Shown: in pieces, positions 33,010 through 44,800 of the stretch
Position numbering within the stretch: the stretch's first letter is position 1
Layout: each line of letters starts with the position of its first letter
DNA from: Astrothelium macrocarpum
Taxonomy: Eukaryota; Ascomycota; Dothideomycetes; Trypetheliales; Trypetheliaceae
NCBI GenBank assembly: GCA_021030915.1
Contig: JAGEMR010000050.1
Location: 1-64,000 of the forward strand
Length of the DNA: 64,000 nt
Reading direction: 5' to 3'
Position numbers and translations under genes: made by a program
Notes under the pieces: model-generated
What the model saw: only the letters and a program-made list of their open reading frames with translations
The model's database searches: none
Told to the model about the DNA's origin: nothing

Positions 33010-35459
33010 ATGCCCCCAGACGCCGACGATGCATCTTCTCCCTCCTCAGCGGAGCACAGCGGAGAGCACGATACTGGCGAAATGGCGGAGCATCTCGAGG
33101 CGCGCGCTGAGAGCGACGACTCTCCCAAACCGCAAGCAGAGACTGGACAGAAGCCCGCGTCGAACGCAAAGGATCCATCGAGGCCCAGAAGGAAGAAGGC
33201 GAGACGAGCATGCTTTGCCTGCCAAAGAGCTCACCTAACCTGCGGTAAGCGAAACAATTTTACTACTTTCACTGCAGGCCCTTTTTGATTATTCTCATCC
33301 TCCAACCATCCCATGGCCGCAACGTAGCTGACCGACGCTTATATTTATATCAGGCGACGAGCGTCCTTGTCAGCGGTGCATTAAGCGCGGTCTTCAAGAT
33401 GCTTGTCAGGATGGTGTTCGCAAGAAAGCAAAATACCTCCATGACGCTCCCGATGGAGCATTAATGCCCGGCGTTGGGGGCCACTACCCAAACTTGAATC
33501 ACGACAGCCATTCACTCCCTGGAAACAATGGCCTCAATGCCGGGCCGTTGGGACCGCAAGGCCAATATTTTCCCCAGCATCAAGCCGCTGGTTACGCAAT
33601 CTATCCGCAATCAACAAACGGCCAACATATGCCTCCGCCGCTTCAGGAAATCCCCTTAATCAACCAATTCCACACGCAACAATCTCCAATGTCTTCTCAT
33701 TTTAGCTCAACGCAGAGCCAGCAAACTTCCCCTATGCAAGGAATTAATCATGGATCGCAACCGTCCCAACCGTACACAGATGCGCTTTTTGATCCTAGTG
33801 ATCCTGGTATATTCAACTTTGATCTCGCAAGTTTGAATTTTGGCAACCATTATGGAGCTTTGGAATTGAGCATGCTGGGCCACATGTCATCAGCAGTCGA
33901 TACGCCTCAGAGTGAGGGCAATCTAATGCAAAATATGGGTCAACATCAGCCTACCTCAGGAAGCTTTAGCAGCTCTGTCACGTCTGCGCAGGGATTTCCA
34001 GACAATCCGAATCAGAGGCCAGATTTTATGTACGTTCAGGATGCTCCCATGGCCGATTGGCAGAATCAGCCAGATTCTCAGGGCAACAGTGGCGTAATGT
34101 ACAATACAGTGGAGAACCTGCCCCGAAACGACAGTCAGAGTAGTCTTCCTCGTGCTTTTGCGATCGGAGCCGGCCCTCCTAGTCTGTCTGGTACCAGCCC
34201 GGGGTCAACAGGAGCAGAAAATATGATTTATGAGAGTGCGGCTCCAATGTCTCCGTCAATGTTTGTGAACTCGCCAAATCAACAACAGCAAAATGTCTAT
34301 AACCGCCAGAATCCTCAGCATCAGCAAGTACATCGCGGCTCGATGTCTGGACCCCCATCACAATCTCAACCGCTTCAACAGCAAGAAAAACATGTGACGC
34401 TTCCAAAAAACATGCGTCTTCCTACAACGACAGCGCTCAACAATCCTCGGCATCGCGATCGTGACCCGAGCAGCATTTATTCTTCTGTCACGGCCCCTTA
34501 TGCTTATACTAATAGTTTTCACGGCTTAATTAATGTTCTATTAAAACGACTTCCCAAACAGAAAGTGATGCGGATTGCCGAATGCATGTCTTATTTCCGG
34601 CCAACCTTTATTGCGTGCACACGGACATTGAACCGTCAAGATCTCATTTTTATGGAGCAAGGTTTCCAGCGCATGCTCTGGGAATACGAAGATTTCATCA
34701 ATGCATATGGCACTCCAAGCATCATTTGCCGGAGAACTGGCGAAGTCGTCGGAGTAAATAAAGAATTCAGTCTGCTCACTGGGTGGTCGCGAGATGTCTT
34801 GCTTGGAAAGGAAAAGAACATGAATGTGAATATTGGTCGCGAAGATGGCGTAACCTCTGCAGCCGCTGGAATTAATCAAACAGCCAATCGCGGTAGCTTC
34901 AACACACATAGAGGATCCAACTACAGCAATGATTCATCTTTATCCACTGGGAGCGACAGTACCAATGGCGGCGCAAACGATGGTGGTGCCGTCCTAAGCG
35001 GCGAAAATCGTCATCAACCTGTTTATATTGCCGAGCTACTTGACGATGACAGCATTATCCGATTCTACGAAGACTTTTCCATGCTTGCATTTGGCGACTC
35101 TCGTGGAAGCGTCATGAATCCTTGCAAGCTACTCAAATACCGCACCGAGGAAGACATCAAGGAAGAAAACGAAGGCGAATTTGGCGATCCTGGAGCGAAT
35201 CCCACTGACGCCAAACAAAGACTCGGCGGGAAGAGTAGCAAGACCATGTCATTGAATCTGGCTAACTCGATACACAACGAGGCCGGAATCCATGCTCTAG
35301 GCAAGCGAGAAGGAAAAGTGGATTGTATGTATTGCTGGACAACCAGACGCGATGTTTGGGACATGCCGATGCTTATTGTTATGAACGTAAGTCGGCATGA
35401 TTACACTGCTACAACTACTTGACGCTGATATCATCCCTCAGTTTCTACCAAAAATCTAA
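33010..35459 (+). CDS. ERT1: Transcription activator of gluconeogenesis ERT1/AcuK (Zn2Cys6 + PAS)
   Basis: Exons 33010-33244, 33354-35386 and 35442-35459, with introns of 109 and 55 bp, give 761 residues. The start 'MPPDADDASS' resembles the family's usual N-terminus. The binuclear zinc cluster has Cys at 68, 71, 78, 84, 87 and 96 (spacing C2C6C5C2C8C), preceded by 'SRPRRKKARRAC' and followed by 'VRKKAKYLHDAP', the hallmark of ERT1/AcuK. The middle is Gln/Ser/Pro-rich and probably activating. A PAS-like domain begins near residue 529 ('YGTPSIICRRTGEVVGVNKEF'). The last exon adds just 'FLPKI'. The first intron interrupts the zinc cluster. The protein activates PCK1 and FBP1 type genes on non-fermentable carbon, together with AcuM in Aspergillus, which is not in this window. 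Confidence 0.93.
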
Positions 35460-36274
35460 AGGTGTTTTGATTCGCCAAATTTCCTCTACTGAAAATGCTA
35501 TCTTGTTTTTTTTTCATATCGCAAATCGATTCCTATCTAGCGTTGAACCAAAGTGTATCTTCTGGGTGCAATGCAACACTGGCGTTTTTGATGTAGAAGC
35601 ACACTGCTATTGCCTCGGTCAGGCAGGCCTCGACCGTCGATCTTGACTTTTTCACGCGTTCATGGGGATACGGCCTTTTTGTTTAATCGTTGATTATGCA
35701 AGCGAAAATGAGAATGGCATTCATCTGCGGCGTCGAAAGAGCAAGGGGGCCTTTACAGCAGAATATTGAATATGTGTCGTCTAAACTGGGACATATATTG
35801 GCGTGCCCTGCGAGGTAAAATTGAAAAAAATTGGTGCAGATTTTGTAATGCATGTCTTCTTGGCATATGTAGGAAATCGAGATAGATTGAGTGTTTTTTC
35901 ATTCATTAGAACAAACGACTGCGACTCCACAGCAATTTGGAGCAGCAATATTTCTGCCAAACCTGACCAGTCGACATTTGTCATCCTTCGGTATCTTGCG
36001 AAAGTGGAGCGCATTCGCGTCATCTGTGCAACGTAACACTTCAACTGTCCGCCATCTCAATCCAAAAGCAATTTCAAAAGTGGAGCCCATTTCTCCGCAC
36101 GCAAGCAAGCATTGCCTTTGTGCGGCGCGAAAAAAAAACAAGAGAAAGACAGAGGGAACGCCTCCGACCGGTGCCTCCCGTCTAACGAACTCCAAACTCG
36201 ATCCCACACCACCACCACATACATACATACATACATACGTACGTACGTACATACACACGCACACCCACCACCAA
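35460..36274. other. Intergenic region between ERT1 and FMN1
   Basis: 815 bp with no recognisable gene. It ends in simple-sequence repeats just before the FMN1 start. Confidence 0.5.
36217..36265. repeat. (CATA)n-(CGTA)n microsatellite in the FMN1 leader
   Basis: About five CATA units are followed by three CGTA units and a CA-rich tail, ending about 10 bp before the FMN1 start codon, so it is almost certainly transcribed as part of the 5' leader. Confidence 0.85.
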
Positions 36275-38120
36275 ATGTCGTCGGACGGCATGCGGCGTCC
36301 GTCCATCGTTGGCCGTGCCTCAGGCCCGGAGCCACCATTTCCACTCCGCCTCAACGGTAGAGTGATCCAAGGTTTTGGCCGCGGCAGCAGAGAGGTCAGT
36401 GTTCTCTCTCTCTCTCTCCTATAGAGTCTCTCCAATCCCATCCCATCCAGTTACCCCCACCCGCACGTTCAGTTCCCAGTTCCCACTGTCAATCTCCCCC
36501 CCGCCCCGAAAAAAAAAAAAAAGCCATTCACAGGGCCTACTACGTCTCTCGCCCCCCTCCCCTACCCACATAAAAAGTCCCAGTTCTGTGGGCCCTGACG
36601 TGGTTGTGGTTGCCGCTTCGGTCGATGCGCAGCACGTCGCGGCCCTGGTCGTTTGTCCTGCGCCTGCACCCGGCCGCTGTCAAACTTTCTATTCTGGCAG
36701 TGTCCTAGCTCTCCAGCCAGCCAGGCCAGCGCCCGCACAGTCAGACCTACGTACACAGACGCCTCCTCCCAATGCCCATTTTCCCTCTTTGTATGTCTCT
36801 GTCTCTCCAAAAATCTTCCCTCCCTTCCCCACGCACGCAAGCACGCACGCAGAGACGAGAGGCCCACGCGAGCGGGTACCGACGCGAGGGGTCCGTGGGT
36901 TTTCGGACGGGGGTTCTGCACCTCGCTCGGTCTGTCCGTTCAACGAAAGCAACAAACGCTTGTCAGTTGTCAACGCAGGCGGCCCGTTTGGGGAAGCCTG
37001 CGTGTTTACTGGTCCCGACGGAGTGGGCGACCCTTCCCTCCTCACCGTTTCTTCAACAACCCCCCCCCTCTCTGCTCATCGTTGTTCTTTGCTATGCCTG
37101 GGGGGGTTAGGCCGGCGAGGGTGGAGGGCGTGGATTTTATTGATGGGGGGATGATGGGCAGAGAGAGGCTTATCTCTGTGCTTTTTCCATCTGGGCCCCC
37201 ATCGAAGATCTACAGGGGTTGGTGCTTGAGATGGTGGTCCTTGGCCGGTTCAACAGTCTCTTCAACCCCTCTGCAAGCCTTGCTCAACTGGGCACTTTCT
37301 CCGTCCCCGTGGTTGCGTAGTACCTACCTTTCCCACACCTGCATTAGGCTTTCCGTCATACTTTAGATTTTCCAATATTGATTTCACACGCCCCACTAAA
37401 CAAACGAAACGGAGCTAACTAGTGTCATTTGCTACAGCTGGGAATCCCTACGGCGAACATCCCCGTTGAGGGTCTCAGTGTAGGCGGCTATGAAGATGTC
37501 GAAAGTGGCGTGTACTACGGATGGGCTGGGCTGAAGATGCCTGCAGCCTCAGCGGCTCCAAGGGGAGAGCCAGAAGAGGGGCTGCAGAAGGAAGGATTTG
37601 CAGCCAAGGTACGCCCTGCTTTTGGTTGATCATCAGATATGATGTGATTCCCATGCCCCATCGAACTTCAAATCTTGATCCTGTGCTCAGAAGCTTTTCC
37701 CAGGTCAATCAAGCTGCTGGTGAGCATGTCGTGGATGCGACCAAGGACATGGCCTTGGGCAAAGCTGCCCCGGACCCTGACTCGAAACTGGATCACCACG
37801 ATCCGGTGACGCGTGTATACCCAATGGTCATGTCCATCGGCTGGAATCCATTCTACAAAAACACGGTGCGTAGCATGGAGGTGCACATCATGCACGATTT
37901 CGATGGGCACGACTTTTACGGTGCGCATATGAATCTCTTGGTCCTGGGTTTCATCAGGCGGGAATTAGATTATGTGAGCAAGGAAAAGCTCATCGAGGAC
38001 ATCAGAACCGATATTGATGTTGCATCGAAGAGTCTGGAGAGGCCCGCGTACGCCCAGTTTGCGGAGGATGAGTATCTGTCGTTGTTTCAAGGGCCAGAGC
38101 TAGGCGATGCAGCATCGTGA
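36275..38120 (+). CDS. FMN1: Riboflavin kinase
   Basis: Exons 36275-36394, 37438-37608 and 37704-38120 give 235 residues; the introns are 1,043 and 95 bp, both GT-AG, phase 0. The first intron joins 'RVIQGFGRGSRE' to 'LGIPTANIPVEGLSVGG', restoring the conserved flavokinase core with its PTAN motif (residues 44-47). 'YYGWAG', 'MSIGWNPFYKNT' and 'EVHIMHDFDGHDFYGAHM' complete the catalytic fold. The enzyme phosphorylates riboflavin with ATP to give FMN, the precursor of FAD, in cytosol and mitochondria. An insertion of about 45 residues (K-rich and D-rich) precedes 'RVYPMVMSIGW', longer than in yeast. The first intron is very long for this genome and full of simple repeats. Confidence 0.93.
36395..37437 (+). 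other. 1,043-bp first intron of FMN1, low-complexity
   Basis: The intron carries a (CT)n run (about 36402-36419), a poly-A run (about 36510-36523), several poly-C tracts and an ACGC-rich repeat (about 36828-36852). Open frames inside (for example 36375-37154 and 36653-37366) are overlapping, repeat-driven and unrecognised. No nested gene could be supported. Confidence 0.6.
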
Positions 38121-39846
38121 TTGGCTCTGCTGCGAGCGTTACCCTAGGCCTCATTCTGCTCGGCCGAGGGTGATCAATCTCTGGGAGATCTTGGGAAATT
38201 GTGTGGTTAAAGTGGTGCAGGATCGTGCATTCGTTCAACTAGAGGATCTAGCAACTCCAGCCGACCTTCATCGTCGGGAGCGCCCATGGTCTTTCCCAGC
38301 AGCATACACCACAATTTGCCCAGGCCGATGTCATGAGGTTGACACCATGGACGGCATCTGTTGCCCTTAGGTTCCGCCCAGCTGGGTCATCGGATTACCC
38401 AAACGGGCTATTCATGACTCAGGCACTGATTATCAAACCACCGAGGCAAATGCTCCAATTCGACGAATCAGATGCTAGTCGAATCGACAGTGAATCTGCC
38501 GAAAGATGTGCGCATGCTCGTGGCGCTCAAGTTGCATACATATTCTAAAACGAGCATTGAGAGAAATTACGTGGAACTAATCGTGGATGCCTCTCATCAC
38601 TTATTTCTATATTGTAAGAGCCGTGCTTGCAGGGTCACCAGGGTTTTGAGTGCGTCTCATCTGTGGATTGATCACAGACGCTACCCTGACCATGAAAATC
38701 TTCACAATGCCCACGATGCAATGCCTTACCTCTGGCTGTCTGCAAGGTGACGATCAGTCACAGACCACTCACTCCAACTATTGATTCATCGAAAATTTTA
38801 GAACACGAGGCGGACACGATGTTTTGACGACTGTCCGATGATCTAATTTTGCAGTTTAGAAACTTGTGTGCAGCAGCTTTGTTATCGTTCAACAGAGCGG
38901 CAATTAGCCTATCCCCCGCTTTATGTGCAGTTGGCAAGCCCTGCATACTGGCGATGTAGAAATGAGATGCATATGGTGGAGGCTGCGTAATTGCCTCGTG
39001 CCACTAGTGATTCGGTACTTCGTACTGCGTACTTAGGCCAAATGCATTCATTCCAGCCGCTGTAATGGTGTGATGCTTGCAATGCTGCAATGACGGCAAG
39101 GCAGGATTAGAGCTGTCGTTTGGAAACCAATCCAATTGGGCTATTACCTAATACGAGGTTCATCGTACTGGGGTGCGCATAGGAGAGTTACAGAGTGACT
39201 GCATGAAAGAGGAAAACATGGAAGTTGGATTCAATAGAAGCGTGTTCGGAGGACAAAACCATGGCGAGACCTCCAATACCGTAACACTCCTTGTTTCTAT
39301 CCCAGCATACCCTCTGCCCAACAGTCTCATGCTGCATTGGCTGATATCAACCGATCAATCTCATCTCTTCCTCAAACACGAATCGGGAACAACCGGACAA
39401 TACGTATTTCCTTTGTCAAGTGCTTTGATTGTAAACGTTTACGTTTTGTGAGACAGAAAGTGCATACATGTCCTACGTGATGGAGAACATACGAAACTGT
39501 TCGCGTCATTGACATCTTTTGGAGCTCATCTCTCCCAGCCTGCTGATGCTGAATCATTTACCGTCAAATATACTGGGGACATGGTTATAACGAGACGGGA
39601 AGTGGCATTAACGTACTATGTATCAGCGACATAGACATTCCGAGTAATGCACTATTGACCTAGTAAATGGTAGATGTGAAAGACTGTGTGGAGAACGGAA
39701 ACGACACCTGCTCCCCGGCAGAACCACAAGTACCGTGCTTCTGGGTCTGAAGAGCACTGCAACCATAATGCGGTTTGCTAGCACGCAACTTGTGTAGACG
39801 TTCTTTGTAGAATTCCGAAAGCCACTCGGAGGGTGTGGATTGTGGG
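38121..39846. other. Gene-poor region; nothing recognised
   Basis: 1.7 kb downstream of FMN1. Open frames are short and overlapping (38333-38548, 38472-38750, 39173-39451) and carry no known motif. I saw no repeat or RNA gene. Confidence 0.45.
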
Positions 39847-40379
39847 CTACCCCTGCTTGAACTCTGATGATTCTAAGAACTCGATGAGGTTTTCTTCTTC
39901 AAGGATAATCTTTGATTGAGTGCGCTGGAGAGAAAGCTTGCCTCTGTTCTTCCCTAGTCGATTTCCGGGACACCATTTCGATTCATCATAATAAGTTTCT
40001 TCTAATGTCTCATGTCGTTCCCAAGAGTCTACACGCCAGAAAAACCTCATTCACGTACGGTTTATCGCGACGGATGGGATCAAATGCCAGAAAGGTCGAA
40101 AAGTGGTAGCTCTTTCCCGAGTCCTGGGTTGGAGAACGTCTGATCGATCTGTGTAACCTGATATTCTGAGTTGGCTTTCCACCAGGTGGTCCTATCCGAT
40201 TTCGATGTTGACATGTTCTCCACCGAATCACAACAAAATTCACGTGAATGATCCCAAATAAGCGCCATTCGTTTTAGATGGCCTCCAAGGCGAGCTAGAG
40301 GAGCAGTTAGATTGATTGTCATCGGTCTGCATAGGTTGCGAACTGCCAACGCTATGTTGGTCAATGATATTGAATGCAT
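39847..40379 (-). pseudogene. Possible broken orphan gene (two frames in series)
   Basis: On the minus strand one frame reads '...FDPIRRDKPYVNEVFLA' (about 40243-40035) and an overlapping frame continues '...FWRVDSWERHETLEETYYD' and 'GKNRGKLSLQRTQSKIILEEE' to a stop at 39847. The second has protein-like composition and an amphipathic C-terminal helix. The two would join only through a one-base shift near 40037; the sole GT...AG there is 33 bp, too short to be an intron. It resembles a decayed gene, but I recognise no family. The whole assignment is tentative. Confidence 0.25.
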
Positions 40380-41832
40380 CTAGGGAGATACGATGGCAAG
40401 CAGCGTGCAATAAGAACGACCATATGATCAAGACCGGCCTAAGACCATGAGGCCAAAACGATAATTGATAACCTTAGATAGACTAAAAACAGCTCACACC
40501 CGAAAATTGTGGAACACCAAATCACCAATTGAATGGCGATATTGGCTTGAACGTGGTCTGGTGTTCGCACCTACCACATGACGAGGATTGGGCAGCTACA
40601 CTTCCGCCTCTTCGTAAGCTGCAAGGTAGCGTATATGCTTGTTCGCAGTGGCAATTGTGAGGCATTTTTGTTTCTCCTAAGGCATAGCGGTTGAAGATCG
40701 TAGGGCCTCAATCGAGTGTGAGACCGATGAGTAAAGCCGGAATAGGAACCAAATGAATGCAGCGCGATGCTGCGGCACGTAATCTCACTGCATCGACAAA
40801 TACATCGTCTGACCAGCTCAAGCGGGGAGTGTAAATTGTTGTAGGGGTGGTGTGGAAAAGCAGAAGTCGATGCTGACGTGATGAGAATAGGCGAGTCTGG
40901 GGAAACTCGGGCCCCGGCCGGAGATCCAAAGTCAACCCAACGTGAATCATCATCAATGAGCTCGCCATTCATCTCAAGATGGCAAAGAAAGGCAAGAAAC
41001 CGTCGTGTTAGCTATGTATCTTTGCTGATTTGCTCACTCTCTCTTCAGCTAAATCCCGTACCATCTCGGTGCGGTTAATCTCAATGGCCATGACGGGCTA
41101 TTATCGAACCTTTGTACGGCCACGTACACATCGACCGCTGAGTATGCTGAAATACGACCCGGTTGGTACGTTACAGTCAAAAGATCTCCGAGACAAGAAT
41201 TGATGAAGATGTGGCATTGGGGTCCTTAATTGCGCTGACTGACTTGGATGATCCAGTGCGGAAAAGGGTTTTATTCCTCGAGCAGAAAAAGTCCGCAAAA
41301 CGATAGCACAAGGCCCAACCATCATAGACGTCGAAGAAGCACATCACAGATACCTGAACCATGCACTCGAATCACGCCTGTATAATGGGATAGAAGAAAG
41401 CATTGGCATAGTGGATAATGGCTTGTGTATTAGACAACTCTGTACATAAGCGGCAAACCACGATACAGTATCGGCGCAAACGGTAGCGAAGAAGGTTTTG
41501 GATACAATCTGTCTAAGTACAGTGGTTTTGGATTTGGAAGAAGCGCTCCAGCTCAGCCCATCAAACTCGAGATCACGCCCCTCTAGAAAAGATAGTAAAG
41601 CAATACCAAAATTGAGCAAAGCAGCTTGCAACCGTGCAAATCAATATGGTCAAGCATACCTAGCTACTGAAGACAAATCGCTTAGCAAGATGAAGGACAG
41701 AGTAGTCATCTCAAACGGCATCCCCATAAGAGCGACACGTCCATTTAGCAAGATGTTGCAAACATGCAAAGGTATGTGAGATGAAGTTACAAAGCACAGC
41801 ATCTACGAGCCAGGGATTTTGTAGTAGTCAAC
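40380..41832. other. Gene-poor region; nothing recognised
   Basis: 1.45 kb. An open frame of 133 codons at 40571-40972 (minus) and others at 41344-41631 (minus) and 41498-41779 (plus) have no recognisable motif and overlap frames on the other strand. Confidence 0.4.
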
Positions 41833-44800
41833 TCATCTGCCACGAAGCTCCTGAGAAAAGCGAGTTTGATAACGACTCTTGTCCTTCTTTCCCCGCTGAC
41901 TGCCGCGACGGGAACCAGTCTGCGAGCTTCTGGCCGAAGATCGCATACGAGATCGACCTGTCGTTGCATTTTCGAGGGCAGACTGAGATTGAGATTGAGA
42001 TTCGGATGTCCTTATTTGAGGATGTTGGGATTGGGAAGACTCGGTCTTGTAGATACCCTTCTCTTGGCTTTGGCTGGACCCATTCTTGACTTGGCCGAAA
42101 CTTTTGGAGCGCCGGTTCGGATCACCGGTGTCAAAGTATTCGCTTTGCGATTCTGACTGCTTGATGTAGATTCCCTGACCCTGAGGTGTTGATTCCTTGA
42201 TTCGCGTATTTTGAGAACCACGGCTAGAAGCTTGCCGTGTTGCATCTCTACGTCCAGACAGAGAGACTCGTCCAAGCCCTGAATCTTCTGTTGAATGTTT
42301 CTGGGATGACCTGAGCCTCTTGTAGGGCTGCTCTTGATCCTGTTCCCATTCGTCTGCTGCCCGCCGCTTCCGATTGCCTTTGAGGTCCTCGCCAATGATG
42401 TTGTCGAGAGATAGATTATCAGTGACTGTGACAGTCGAGGACTGAGACCGTTTTGAATGATTCACTGGTGGCACGCCAGTTACCGGAGTCCGTGGATCTT
42501 CTCGTTCAGTAGATGTCTCCTGCACTGATTGATTCTTTCTGCGCGTTTCCGTTTGGTTTCGCGCCGGACTTTGTAGTTGGAAGTGTTCTGAACATACCGT
42601 CTCGTGACTTGGCGCCTTTGACACCTGGTCTTCGTCAGCCAGCTGATGCTGCTCATGGAACTGTGTAGATTCAAGTCCGCTAGACCCAAGCCAGTCAGCA
42701 AATTCCTCACAGATCTGCTCTGGCGCAAATGGCGGCTCTTTATGATATTTGCCCTGGCGCTCCTGTGTTGTAGTTGGTGTCTGGTGCCTTGCTACTTTCG
42801 ATCCCGTATTTGGTCGGGCGGAGGCCTTTTGAAGATGGCCATTCCGCGGAACAGACGCATCATTCTCAGTCGCGCGACTTGAAGATTTTTTACCCGAAGA
42901 ATCACGATGGTTAGACTCAGAAAGCGTGTGTGGAGCCCGGGGAGTCTGCAACTGATCGTTGTGGGCTTGCTGATTCTTGGTATTTCGCATGTCTTCTGGC
43001 GTCGAAGGACTCACGTCTGACAACATCGACGAAGAATTTGGCCTATGCTGTTTGAACGAGGTGAATCTCGGAAATGGAAATTGATCATGGTGTTGGCGAA
43101 AAGATACGTCATGCTCATCAAGCGCCTCTAGTCTTCCAAACCTACCCTCATCATAATTACTGAGATTCCCCAGACTGAAGGATGGCTTCGTTTGGTGAAG
43201 GCCTTCCAGTGCTTCCGGCTGCGGAGCGGAAGACGAATTGGTACTCTGAGATAGATGGGTATCTTCAGCCAAATTAATGGCCCGTCGAGGCATGACCTCT
43301 TGATTTTCCTTCGGACGTACACTCTGATTTGGAGGCATCGCTTCTTTTCCAGACTGAGCCAATCCGAGCTGTTGACAAGTTGCATTTGACGAAGGGAATT
43401 CGGATACAATTCCCGTATACTGCGTTTCGGGCACCATCTGAGAATCCGATCCCAGTTGCAGTTCAGGCTCTTTTCGAAACAGCTCGATTTGGGCTTCCTT
43501 TGACTTTATGCAATCCTGTAGGGCCGCTTTTTCTGCCCGATGCGTCTCATCTAGTCTCCGCAAACTCTCAATGTGGTCTTCACGTTCTTTTTTGAGCAAG
43601 GCGTTGAGTTGCTGCTCGCGGTTTACTATGACATCTTCGGCATGCCCTCTATTCTGTTCTATATTGTGTGAGCTACGATCCCCAGTTTTTTGTAGCTCCA
43701 ATAGCTCCTTCGAGAGTTGCTCAATACGCTCTGTTGCATTCTTGTACTGGGTCTGTAAAGTTTGATAACGTCGTTGCAGCTTTCCTAGCTCTTGATCTGT
43801 CAATCGTTTGCCTGCATTGATAGCTTTCAGCTGAACATTTCTTGAATTGCATTCGTTGCTTAGAGCTGCAATCTCATCTGTCAAATTCTTGATTTTCTGG
43901 GGTACGGATTTGTGTTGCTGTATCAAATGTTCCAGGTGTTGGATCTTCTCATTGGATGTCGTCTGCGTTTCTTTCAGTCGCGCAATACCTTCTTCTTTGT
44001 CATGAACCTCTTGGAGAAGCGATTGGACCCGCGCTTCCGAAAGTCCGTTTGTTATGCTTTCCTGCAATGACATTTCCAGTTCGGATTGCTTGTTTCTGGA
44101 TTGTCGTACAGCATGTTCGTAGTCAGCCTTTTGCTCTTGGCATAATTTTTCCGCTTCCGAACGAAGATTCATCCGCACTGCCTCCAAGTTTTCTGTTGCG
44201 CTTCGATCCATGTCTTCACGTTCGGACTGAAGTGATTTGATGTGGTCTCGAGCTTCGTCGAGTTGGCGGTCGAGCTCTACAATCTGTCTACGGAGATTTT
44301 GCCCCAGCAAAGTCGCGTCCGCCAGCTTGCTTGTTGTATCACCCAAATCTTCTTTTGTCTTATGAAGCTGAGCGGCAAGAGTTCCACTATGAGCCTGTGT
44401 AGTTGCAAGAGTATTCATCATTTCTTGTAATGCGTCTTGAGCAATAGGTTTCGCCATCGCTTGAGCCTCGATCTCGACAATTCGACTCTTCAGTGTCATC
44501 TCATTTCCGCGGAGAACCTCCAACTCCTTGCGCAGCTCAGCAATCGCAAGCTCCGAATCCAATAATTTTTGGTCGAGAGCAGACTTTGCTTCACGTAGGG
44601 TGATGTTCTGTTGTTGCAATGTTTCAATCTGATCTAGATGGGTTTTTAAAGACGCAAACTCCGTAAGCAGTCGTAACTCTAAAGACGACTCGGTTCGACC
44701 GGATGACTCTGCGGCAGCTCTGAGTTCTTCGACAGTCAAAGATAGACTTGAAATAGGTTAGTTGGGCTTGCCGTGTGAAATAATTATATTGCAGCGACCC

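Noticed and set aside
36653..37366. 237-codon open frame inside the FMN1 intron as a nested gene
   Set aside because: Low complexity, overlaps other frames, no recognised motif, and the intron interpretation restores a conserved enzyme.
36395..37437. Bacterial-type FMN riboswitch in the long FMN1 intron
   Set aside because: None of the conserved RFN-element blocks could be seen, and FMN riboswitches are not known in fungi.
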